Source of the DNA: Microbacteriaceae bacterium
GTDB taxonomy: Bacteria > Actinomycetota > Actinomycetes > Actinomycetales > Microbacteriaceae
Reading direction: 5' to 3'
DNA: 12,309 nucleotides
NCBI GenBank assembly: GCA_025464125.1
Contig: JAODLU010000387.1
Coordinates: 1-12,309, forward strand
Under the pieces are notes generated by a model. It had not been told where the DNA came from. It was given only the letters and a program-made list of their open reading frames with translations, and made no database searches. The translations under genes and the position numbers were made by a program. This document shows positions 1-10,094 of this stretch, one piece after another (position 1 is the first letter of the stretch; each line of letters starts with the position of its first letter).

Positions 1-2
1 TC

Positions 3-254
3 CGCATCGACCCGAGCGAGATCTTCTTCGGTGTTCGCACCAACGTCTGGGCGGCGTTTCTGGCAATCGTGGTCGGACTCGTCATCATCGTCGTGCAGGG
101 GCGCCGTCACCCGGGCCTGGAGCCCAGCGTCTACGTGCCGGGTCGCGAATGGTCACCGCCCTCTGCGGTACACTCTGAAGACACCTATTCGGAGTCCGAT
201 GACGGCAATGAAGCCGAACTCATCACTACAGGTTCCGGGTCGAAAAAAGGCTAA
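3..254 (+). CDS. lgt: Prolipoprotein diacylglyceryl transferase, C-terminal fragment
   Basis: Partial gene; its start lies left of the window. Lgt is the inner-membrane enzyme that moves diacylglycerol from phosphatidylglycerol to the lipobox cysteine of prelipoproteins. The visible 83 residues open with RIDPSEIFFGVRTNVW, which matches the end of Lgt, where an Arg-Ile-Asp-Pro element precedes the last transmembrane helix. That helix follows (NVWAAFLAIVVGLVIIVVQ), then a short basic GRRHPG stretch and a hydrophilic, acidic and Ser-rich tail of about 45 residues ending GSGSKKG before the TAA. Long, poorly conserved cytoplasmic tails are common in actinobacterial Lgt. The position directly upstream of gltB and pyk fits the usual actinobacterial trp-lgt-pyk neighbourhood. 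The call rests on a short segment plus context, so it is probable but not certain. Confidence 0.8.
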   Translation, partial: RIDPSEIFFGVRTNVWAAFLAIVVGLVIIVVQGRRHPGLEPSVYVPGREWSPPSAVHSEDTYSESDDGNEAELITTGSGSKKG

Positions 255-293
255 GTTCTCGTCACAAGCGGGCCTGGCATCTAGTTCATGGTG

Positions 294-320
294 CTGGCCC
301 ACTCTGGCCAGATGACCAGA
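294..320 (+). promoter_or_regulatory. Inverted repeats in the lgt-gltB gap
   Basis: CTGGCC (294-299) and GGCCAG (306-311) form a perfect 6-bp stem with a 6-base loop. An alternative stem, TCTGG (303-307) with CCAGA (316-320), uses some of the same bases, so the two cannot form together. No T-run follows either one. It could be a weak lgt terminator, a structured gltB leader or chance. I see no convincing -35/-10 pair for gltB in the 124-base gap and no recognisable GlnR or AmtR site. Confidence 0.3.
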
Positions 321-363
321 TCCTTCCGGGCCGTCGAAGTCCCTCTTGCTCCAGTTTCTTCGT

Positions 364-368
364 GAGGA
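364..368 (+). promoter_or_regulatory. Ribosome binding site that fixes the gltB start
   Basis: GAGGA lies 10 bases before the ATG at 379. The longer reading from TTG at 346 would put this site inside the gene and has no comparable purine-rich sequence ahead of it, so the ATG at 379 is preferred. Confidence 0.6.
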
Positions 369-378
369 CGGTTCGAAA

Positions 379-4957
<4,579 letters not shown>

Positions 4958-4965
<8 letters not shown>

Positions 4966-6412
4966 TCCGAAGGGATTCCTGAAGACGCGAGAGCGCGAAT
5001 TGCCGGCCCGTCGGCCAGTCAGCCTGCGACTTATGGACTGGAAAGAGGTCTATGAACAGGGCGACGTCGCCACTGTGCGCAAGCAGGCAGGGCGCTGCAT
5101 GGACTGTGGCGTGCCGTTCTGCCACCACGGTTGCCCGCTCGGCAATCTGATTCCGGAATGGAACGACCTGATGTGGCGCGATGAGGGTCGCCAGGCCATC
5201 GAACGCCTGCACGCTACGAACAACTTTCCGGAATTCACCGGTCGACTGTGCCCTGCGCCGTGCGAGAGCTCGTGTGTCCTTGGCATCAATCAGCCGGCTG
5301 TCACGATCAAGCAGGTCGAGGTGTCGATCATCGACCAGGCTTTCGCCAATGACTGGGTCGAGCCCCACCCGCCGGAGCGGTTGACGGGAAAAACGGTCGC
5401 CGTGGTTGGCTCAGGCCCAGCGGGCCTCGCAGCAGCCCAGCAACTCACCCGCGCGGGGCACACGGTTGCAGTCTTCGAGCGGGACGACCGCATTGGCGGC
5501 CTGCTTCGCTACGGCATCCCGGACTTCAAGATGGAGAAGAAGCACATCGAGTCCCGCCTCCGCCAGATGCAGGCAGAGGGAACGCGTTTTCGGGCTGGCG
5601 TCAACATCGGCACCGATATCGCGTGGGATGAACTCCGCGAGCGTTATGACGCGGTGGTTGTCGCGACGGGGGCACTGGTTCCCCGCGACCTGCCCATTCC
5701 AGGGCGCGACCTGTCAGGCGTTCACTTCGCGATGGAATACCTGGTCCAGCAGAACCGGGTCGGGGCCGGAGACACGGTCGTCGACCAGTTGACGGCTGAA
5801 GGCAAGCACGTCGTCATCCTCGGCGGCGGTGACACCGGTGCCGACTGCATCGGAACCGCCCACCGCCAGGGTGCGCTTTCAGTCACCAACCTTGCGATCG
5901 GCATCCAGCCGCCGAGCGAGCGTCCTGAAGACCAGCCATGGCCGATGTCACCGACACTGTTCGAGGTTTCGAGCGCCCATGAGGAGGGCGGCGAGCGGGT
6001 CTACCTCGCCTCGACTGTCGAGTTCTTGCGCAACGAAATCGGCGAGGTACGCGCCATCCGCGTAGCCGAGACCGAGTATCTCGATGGGCGCCGTGTGCCG
6101 AAGTCCGGCACCGAACGAGAAATCCCTGCAGATCTCGTGCTGCTGGCACTGGGCTTCAGCGGCACCGAAACCGAGCAGCTGGAGGCCCAGTTGCAGCTCC
6201 CGCTGGAGCGCGGAACGGTCAGTCGAGACGAGGAATACCAGACCAGCGAGGCGGGAATCTTCGTTGCGGGCGACGCTGGTCGTGGCCAGTCGCTGATCGT
6301 CTGGGCGATTGCCGAGGGCAGGGCAGCTGCCGCAGCAGTCGACAAATACCTCGAAGGCGCAACACAACTTCCTTCACCCATTCGACCCTCCGACAGGGCT
6401 ATCGCCATCTAG
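4958..6412 (+). CDS. gltD: Glutamate synthase (NADPH) small (beta) subunit
   Basis: FAD-containing subunit of 484 residues that oxidises NADPH and passes electrons through iron-sulfur clusters to the FMN site of GltB. Two N-terminal cysteine groups, Cys47/50/55/59 ([15 protein letters not shown]) and Cys98/102/106 ([10 protein letters not shown]), are the expected 4Fe-4S ligands. GSGPAG at 151-156 is the FAD Rossmann motif, GGGDTGAD at 289-296 the NADPH-binding motif, and [21 protein letters not shown] near the C-terminus the closing FAD-contact segment. The GTG start at 4958 overlaps the last 8 bases of gltB and has GGAGG at 4947-4951, six bases upstream. Overlap and shared function show one transcript with translational coupling, giving matched subunit amounts. 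All key residues are present and the length is typical of bacterial GltD. Confidence 0.97.
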
Positions 6413-6427
6413 CTCGGCGCGAGACGA

Positions 6428-6456
6428 TTGACGAGATACTTCGCCAGTCGGAATGT
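6428..6456 (+). promoter_or_regulatory. Candidate pyk promoter
   Basis: TTGACG (6428-6433), a 17-base spacer, then GAATGT (6451-6456) sit in the 70-base gltD-pyk gap. The -35 is close to consensus; the -10 keeps only the second A and the final T. Transcription would begin near 6463, giving a leader of about 20 bases that holds the purine-rich GAGAGAA before the ATG. I see no strong terminator after gltD, so read-through from gltBD is also possible. Confidence 0.4.
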
Positions 6457-6482
6457 GACCGTTCCCAACAGAGAGAATCCCA

Positions 6483-7940
6483 ATGAGACGCGCAAAAATC
6501 GTCGCCACGCTCGGCCCGGCAACATCGAGCTACGAGAACATCCGGGCGATCATCGAAGCTGGCGTCGACGTGGCGAGGATGAACCTCAGCCATGGCAGTT
6601 ATGACGTGCACGAAGAGGTTTACACGAACGTACGCAAGGCCGCGGAGGATTCCGGCAGGGCTGTCGCAGTGCTGGTCGACCTCCAGGGGCCGAAAATCCG
6701 CCTCGGCAAGTTCGAGGCCGGCCCATACGACCTGTCAGTCGGCGACACCTTCAAGATCACCATCGAAGACGTAGTCGGCACGAAAGAAATCTCCGGCACC
6801 ACCTACAAGGGCCTTCCTCTCGACGTCAAGCCCGGCGACCCGCTGCTGATCGACGACGGCAAGGTGAAACTCAAGGTCATTTCGACCGACGGCACGGTTG
6901 TCACAACCGAGGTTGTTGTCGCCGGCGCGGTCTCGAACAATAAGGGCATCAACCTGCCAGGGGTCGCAGTGAACGTGCCAGCGCTGTCGGACAAAGACGA
7001 GGCCGACCTGCGCTGGGGACTCAAGCTCGGGGCAGACCTCATTGCGCTCTCATTCGTGCGCAATGCCGAAGACGTTATCCGAGTGCACGAGATCATGGCT
7101 GAAGAGGGAGTGCGGGTTCCCGTGATCGCCAAGATCGAGAAGCCCCAGGCAGTCGACAACCTCGAGGCGATCATCGACGCGTTCGACGGCATCATGGTCG
7201 CCAGGGGTGACCTGGGTGTGGAACTGCCTCTTGAGGCAGTGCCGATCGTGCAGAAGCGCGCGGTCGAGCTTTCCCGCCGCATGGCGAAACCCGTGATCGT
7301 GGCCACCCAGATGCTCGAATCCATGATCTCCAGTCCTATCCCGACCCGCGCCGAGACCTCAGACGTTGCAAACGCCGTGCTTGACGGTGCGGATGCCGTG
7401 ATGCTGAGTGGCGAGACCAGTGTCGGTGACTACCCCGTCATCACCGTGCAGACGATGGCCCGCATCATCGCATCCACGGAGGACCACGGATTGGAACGTA
7501 TTCCGGCGCTCGGCACGAAGCCGCGTACACAGGGCGGAGCGATCACGCTTGCTGCCGCCGAGGTCGCCGACTTCGTCGATGCGAAGTACGTCTGCGTCTT
7601 CACCGAGTCCGGCGACTCAGCGCGACGAATGTCGCGCCTGCGGTTCAAGATTCCGATGAAGGCGTTCACACCGTCGCCGGGCATCCGTCGCAGGATGGCG
7701 TTGACCTGGGGCATCGAATCGTTCCTGGTCGAGCGCGTCACCCACACCGATGCGATGTACCTCCAGGTGGACCAGGTCTTGCTCGACACGGGCCTCGCGT
7801 CGGTCGGAGACAAGATCGTGGTGATCTCTGGATCCCCTCCCGGAACGCCCGGGTCCACCAACGACCTTCGCGTGCACGTGGTGGGCGACGCCATCCACCA
7901 GGTCGCGCCTGTGTGGGAGAGCGGCGAGCACGCCGACTGA
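6483..7940 (+). CDS. pyk: Pyruvate kinase
   Basis: Transfers phosphate from phosphoenolpyruvate to ADP, the last ATP-forming step of glycolysis; cytoplasmic, normally a homotetramer. The 485 residues match the usual length. Arg32, Asn34 and Ser36 (ARMNLSHG) form the nucleotide/phosphate site. Lys217 and Glu219 (AKIEKPQ) are the catalytic lysine and first metal ligand, and Asp243 (MVARGDLGVELP) is the second, 24 residues on as in characterised enzymes. VIVATQMLESM and the Thr/Glu-rich segment after it complete the barrel. A B domain lies at about 70-165 and the allosteric C domain from about 350. The loop LQGPKIRL (67-74) has Leu67, Gln68, Lys71 and Leu74 where potassium-dependent enzymes have Thr, Lys, Glu and Thr, so potassium independence is predicted. 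The ATG start begins the conserved MRRAKIVATLGPA. The gene follows gltD by 70 bases. Confidence 0.97.
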   Translation: MRRAKIVATLGPATSSYENIRAIIEAGVDVARMNLSHGSYDVHEEVYTNVRKAAEDSGRAVAVLVDLQGPKIRLGKFEAGPYDLSVGDTFKITIEDVVGTKEISGTTYKGLPLDVKPGDPLLIDDGKVKLKVISTDGTVVTTEVVVAGAVSNNKGINLPGVAVNVPALSDKDEADLRWGLKLGADLIALSFVRNAEDVIRVHEIMAEEGVRVPVIAKIEKPQAVDNLEAIIDAFDGIMVARGDLGVELPLEAVPIVQKRAVELSRRMAKPVIVATQMLESMISSPIPTRAETSDVANAVLDGADAVMLSGETSVGDYPVITVQTMARIIASTEDHGLERIPALGTKPRTQGGAITLAAAEVADFVDAKYVCVFTESGDSARRMSRLRFKIPMKAFTPSPGIRRRMALTWGIESFLVERVTHTDAMYLQVDQVLLDTGLASVGDKIVVISGSPPGTPGSTNDLRVHVVGDAIHQVAPVWESGEHAD

Positions 7941-7969
7941 GTCAGGCACACCAGGAGGCCGACTGCAAG

Positions 7970-8067
7970 GGGTCTCCGTGGCGTGACCCGAAAGCGTACG
8001 GTCCAGAGCAACGGACCCGGCGGAAGCCCCTTCCCAGTGCTGCTGCGACGCCCTCCCGCCCGGGAGG
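7970..8067 (+). promoter_or_regulatory. Hairpin-rich gap between pyk and the 93-aa gene
   Basis: Three short inverted repeats follow one another in the 156-base gap: GGGTC (7970-7974) with GACCC (7985-7989); GGTCC (8000-8004) with GGACC (8013-8017); and CCTCCC (8052-8057) with GGGAGG (8062-8067), a perfect 6-bp stem over a 4-base loop. None has a T-run. The last ends 18 bases before the ribosome binding site of the next gene. They may end pyk transcription or structure a leader. I do not recognise a known riboswitch class, and no promoter is clear. Confidence 0.35.
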
Positions 8068-8085
8068 ACGCACCGCGTGCGAAGC

Positions 8086-8091
8086 AAGGAG
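8086..8091 (+). promoter_or_regulatory. Strong ribosome binding site for the 93-aa gene
   Basis: AAGGAG ends 5 bases before the ATG at 8097. It decides the start: a longer in-frame reading from GTG at 7983 would add 38 Arg/Pro-rich residues that look like translated leader. Confidence 0.7.
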
Positions 8092-8096
8092 CCCCA

Positions 8097-8378
8097 ATGT
8101 CCAACTCCATCCCGTCAGCATCCGGCTCAGGGCTTCTCGACGGGCCGGACGGGCCTGATCCCCGCAATATCGGGGACTGGACTGACCTCGGGCGCGAGAT
8201 GTGGTCGTACCTCACTGGTCGCAGCGCGGCAGTGAATTACAGCTTCATCGACATGACCGTCGAGGTGCCGAGGGACATCGGTCCACACGCCCCCCGCGCT
8301 ACGTGGAAACTCAACGGAACCCTGAGGGTTACGACGAGCGACGACCAGGCAACAGGCTCTGACCAGTTCCGGTCCTGA
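8097..8378 (+). CDS. Uncharacterised 93-residue protein, partner of the FHA-like gene
   Basis: I do not recognise a characterised family. The product has a Gly/Ser/Asp/Pro-rich first 25 residues, then a core from about residue 30 to 80 (MWSYLTGRSAAVNYSFIDM, then TVEVPRDIGP and ATWKLNGTLRVTTSD) that alternates polar and hydrophobic residues as in beta strands, and a short polar tail. No signal peptide, transmembrane segment or cysteine is seen, so it should be cytoplasmic. The start is supported by AAGGAG five bases upstream. The stop TGA (8376-8378) is one base from the GTG of the FHA-like gene, so the two are almost certainly co-translated and probably work together. I have an uncertain recollection of similar small proteins in this position in other Microbacteriaceae. 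That it is a real gene is well supported; its function is unknown. Confidence 0.75.
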   Translation: MSNSIPSASGSGLLDGPDGPDPRNIGDWTDLGREMWSYLTGRSAAVNYSFIDMTVEVPRDIGPHAPRATWKLNGTLRVTTSDDQATGSDQFRS

Positions 8379-8379
8379 G

Positions 8380-9237
8380 GTGGCAACGACCACGCGCCTC
8401 GACGTAGCACTCGACTTCGCGCTTGTTGAGGCCGGTAAAACGGATCTGGTCGGTTCAGTAGCGGCCGATGGAACAGTTGTAGACGTATTCGTCAGTGACC
8501 CGCAAAGATTGCGCGGCGCTGTTGTTTCGTTGGCAGAGGTGCGCAGGCTGGCCGCTGAGGTCGCCGGTCTCGGATTGACCGTCAGGGTCACTGGGCCCTC
8601 CGGGCTGATTGCGAGCATCGGCGCAGTCAGGGCGCCATTGGCCCAGCGGATTCTTACCGGCTCGCGGAACGTCAGGCTCGGTGCCGCGGCGATCGTTGTT
8701 CCGCTACTTCGCGGGAGGCGTTCGTCGGTGCGGATTCCGATGCCTCCGTCCACCATGATTCCGTTCATACCGACTCTCGCCCAGCGTCCGAGCCGCAGCC
8801 AGACCACGACTCATCACAGCCGAGGTGCGGGTCATCCCCGACTGATCTTCATGATCGGCTCCGAGAACTGGGATGGCAGTCCCGCGCGGCAGTTCGCTTT
8901 GGACGCCGAAGTGACCGCCATCGGCTCTGCGCCGACCTGCGATCTCGTGCTCATGGGTCTTGATCGTGCACACGCGCAGATACGGCATGATGCGAACGAC
9001 GAATATGTGCTCTATTCGAGTGGCCATGTCTCAGTCGGATCCAGGCCAGGGGATGGCAATGGTCGCGAAGACGGTGGCATCGTGCTGAGGACAGGCTCGC
9101 CGATCGGACTCGGCAAATGGCGCCTTGGATTCTTCAGGGAAGAGTTTGCAGACCACGGGCGTCCGTTTGGGGGCCGCGCCGGGGGAGAGCTGTCCTACCA
9201 GCGATCGCAGCCGGCCAGGCCGTCAGGGCAAAGCTGA
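8380..9237 (+). CDS. FHA-like domain protein with degenerate phosphothreonine site
   Basis: 285 residues. The N-terminal part (about 1-110) alternates strand- and helix-like segments (LDVALDFALVEAG, then VSLAEVRRLAAEVAGLGLTV) and matches no family I can name. A Pro/Ser/Arg/Thr-rich linker (about 111-152) follows, then an FHA-like fold (about 153-255): IGSAPTCDLVL (181-191), LDRAHAQI (194-201), DEYVLY (207-212) and IGLGKWRLGFF (242-252) trace the expected strands. The Gly-Arg arginine that contacts phosphothreonine is Ser183, and the serine of the Ser-X-X-His motif is Asp195; His198 remains. Canonical phosphothreonine binding is therefore doubtful. The tail begins REEFADHGRPFGGRAGGE, a charged motif I believe recurs in actinobacterial relatives. 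GTG at 8380 has no separate strong ribosome site and lies one base after the upstream stop, implying coupling. No membrane segment is clear, so it is probably cytoplasmic. Role unknown. Confidence 0.8.
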   Translation: MATTTRLDVALDFALVEAGKTDLVGSVAADGTVVDVFVSDPQRLRGAVVSLAEVRRLAAEVAGLGLTVRVTGPSGLIASIGAVRAPLAQRILTGSRNVRLGAAAIVVPLLRGRRSSVRIPMPPSTMIPFIPTLAQRPSRSQTTTHHSRGAGHPRLIFMIGSENWDGSPARQFALDAEVTAIGSAPTCDLVLMGLDRAHAQIRHDANDEYVLYSSGHVSVGSRPGDGNGREDGGIVLRTGSPIGLGKWRLGFFREEFADHGRPFGGRAGGELSYQRSQPARPSGQS

Positions 9238-9271
9238 TTGCGCGACGCTGATCGCCTCAGATTGAGAGGGG

Positions 9272-9354
9272 TGCCGGATGCGGGACTCGAACCCGCACGC
9301 CCTTTCGAGCAAAGCATTTTGAGTGCTCCGCGTCTACCATTCCGCCAATCCGGC
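9272..9354 (-). tRNA. tRNA-Leu (anticodon CAA)
   Basis: The minus strand folds as a class II tRNA of 83 bases. The acceptor GCCGGAU pairs with AUCCGGC (discriminator A at 9272), and the D arm is GCG/CGC. The anticodon stem GAGCA/UGCUU encloses the loop CUCAAAA, with anticodon CAA at 9321-9319. There is a long variable arm (GCUC-GAAA-GGGC), and the T arm is GCGGG-UUCGAGU-CCCGC. The CAA anticodon reads UUG, one of the rarer leucine codons in GC-rich genomes. The 3' CCA is not encoded: the discriminator is followed by CCC. The gene converges with the FHA-like gene and diverges from pdtaR. Confidence 0.96.
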
Positions 9355-9371
9355 GCACCAACCTCAAGCGA

Positions 9372-9400
9372 AGAATACCGTAGGGTTGTGATTGTGCCAG
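9372..9400 (-). promoter_or_regulatory. tRNA-Leu promoter, reaching into pdtaR
   Basis: Read on the minus strand, CTGGCA (9400-9395) and TATTCT (9377-9372) are separated by 17 bases. The -35 matches 4 of 6 consensus positions and the -10 fits TANNNT. Transcription would begin near 9365, about ten bases before the mature tRNA 5' end at 9354. The -35 falls inside the first codons of pdtaR. Confidence 0.55.
9381..9386 (+). promoter_or_regulatory. -10 element for a leaderless pdtaR transcript
   Basis: TAGGGT fits the actinobacterial TANNNT -10. Its last base is separated by 7 bases from the GTG at 9394, the spacing expected if transcription starts at the first base of the codon. No Shine-Dalgarno sequence precedes the GTG. 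The -35 region, which would overlap the tRNA gene edge, is poor. Confidence 0.5.
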
Positions 9401-9999
9401 ACCAGGAAACCGCCACTCCGGCCCCCCGCCGAGTCGTCGTCGCAGAGGACGAGTCGCTCATTCGGCTCGACATCGTCGAGACACTGAGAGACAACGGTTT
9501 CGAGGTCGTTGGTGAGGCCGGCGATGGTGAGGCCGCTGTGGCCCTGGCTACAGAGCTGCGTCCTGACCTTGTGATCATGGATGTCAAGATGCCGCTCCTC
9601 GATGGCATCTCCGCTGCGGAGCGCCTCAGTAAGAATCACATCGCACCCGTCGTGCTGCTCACCGCATTCAGCCAGAAAGAACTCGTCGAGCGCGCAACCG
9701 AGGCCGGCGCCCTGGCCTATGTCGTTAAGCCGTTCACCCCGAACGACCTGCTACCGGCGATCGAGATCGCGCTCGCCCGGTACGCACAAATCATCACGCT
9801 CGAAGCCGAGGTCACCGACCTCGTTGAGCGATTCGAGACCCGCAAGCTGGTTGACCGGGCAAAAGGCCTGCTGAACGAGAAGATGGGGCTCACTGAGCCA
9901 GAGGCATTCCGCTGGATCCAGAAGGCATCCATGGATCGCAGGCTCACCATGCACGATGTCGCCCAGGCGATCATCGAGCAGCTGTCCGCTAAAAAGTAG
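9394..9999 (+). CDS. pdtaR: ANTAR-domain response regulator, PdtaR type
   Basis: A two-component regulator whose output domain binds RNA. ANTAR proteins bind paired stem-loops and affect termination or translation; in mycobacteria PdtaR is phosphorylated by the kinase PdtaS. The 201 residues hold a receiver domain (about 12-130) with acidic Glu18-Asp19, phosphoacceptor Asp63 (IMDVKMP), Thr90 (LLTAFSQ) and Lys112 (VVKPF). A helix at about 131-150 is likely a coiled-coil linker, followed by an ANTAR domain (about 137-196) with RKLVDRAKGLLNEK, GLTEPEAFRWIQKASMD and RRLTMHDVAQAII. All receiver residues are intact. GTG at 9394 is preferred over the in-frame GTG at 9388 because of its spacing from the TAGGGT element. 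An open frame extending back to 9238 runs through the tRNA and is not real. No kinase gene is adjacent, as I recall also for M. tuberculosis. Gene order with polA downstream is conserved. Confidence 0.93.
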   Translation: MPDQETATPAPRRVVVAEDESLIRLDIVETLRDNGFEVVGEAGDGEAAVALATELRPDLVIMDVKMPLLDGISAAERLSKNHIAPVVLLTAFSQKELVERATEAGALAYVVKPFTPNDLLPAIEIALARYAQIITLEAEVTDLVERFETRKLVDRAKGLLNEKMGLTEPEAFRWIQKASMDRRLTMHDVAQAIIEQLSAKK

Positions 10000-10043
10000 C
10001 GTCGGCGCTTAAGAGCAGCGTCGGCGCTTAAGAGCAGCGTCGG
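9998..10043 (+). repeat. 19-base tandem repeat after pdtaR
   Basis: AGCGTCGGCGCTTAAGAGC occurs twice without change (9998-10016 and 10017-10035), followed by the first eight bases of a third copy (10036-10043). The first copy starts inside the TAG stop codon of pdtaR. Each unit holds the near-palindrome GCGCTTAAGAGC with CTTAAG at its centre, so the two CTTAAG cores can pair with each other over a 13-base loop. Probably a local duplication; a role in ending pdtaR transcripts or as a protein site is possible but unproven. Confidence 0.85.
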
Positions 10044-10059
10044 GCCAAAAACTGGCTCG
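10041..10059 (+). terminator. Hairpin between pdtaR and polA, possible terminator without T-run
   Basis: CGGGCCA (10041-10047) pairs with TGGCTCG (10053-10059) as a 7-bp stem with one G-T pair and the loop AAAAC. There is no T tract after it, so it is at best an actinobacterial-style terminator. It sits between the tandem repeat and the polA -10 element and may separate the two transcripts. Confidence 0.4.
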
Positions 10060-10082
10060 CACAGACCGTCGGACGCCCCGGC

Positions 10083-10088
10083 TAGGCT
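10083..10088 (+). promoter_or_regulatory. -10 element for a leaderless polA transcript
   Basis: TAGGCT matches TANNNT and is separated by exactly six bases from the polA GTG at 10095, so transcription should start at or next to the start codon. There is no Shine-Dalgarno sequence. The -35 region (about 10060-10065, CACAGA) is weak. Confidence 0.55.
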
Positions 10089-10094
10089 GGCTGG

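Noticed and set aside
169..174. TACACT as a -10 element inside the end of lgt, a possible distant gltB promoter
   Set aside because: No acceptable -35 lies 16-19 bases upstream, and a TANNNT hexamer is expected by chance.
346..378. TTG start for gltB at 346
   Set aside because: No Shine-Dalgarno sequence was found and the GAGGA site would be internal; the 28-residue propeptide from ATG 379 is within the normal range.
7983..8096. Upstream GTG start giving a 131-residue version of the 93-aa protein
   Set aside because: The extension is Arg/Pro-rich, has no ribosome site and covers the hairpins; AAGGAG before ATG 8097 fits far better.
7430..8215. 261-codon minus-strand open frame across the pyk end and the gap
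   Set aside because: It is antisense to conserved pyk sequence and to the 93-aa gene, low-complexity and Arg/Ser/Pro-rich.
9240..9271. Bidirectional terminator between the FHA-like gene and tRNA-Leu
   Set aside because: Only 4-bp stems (CTCA/TGAG at 9256-9266 and GCGA/TCGC) without T-runs on either strand; too weak to call.
9238..9393. Longer pdtaR start at 9238, or GTG at 9388
   Set aside because: The frame from 9238 reads through the tRNA-Leu gene in antisense. GTG 9388 is only one base from the -10 element, so the transcript could not include it.
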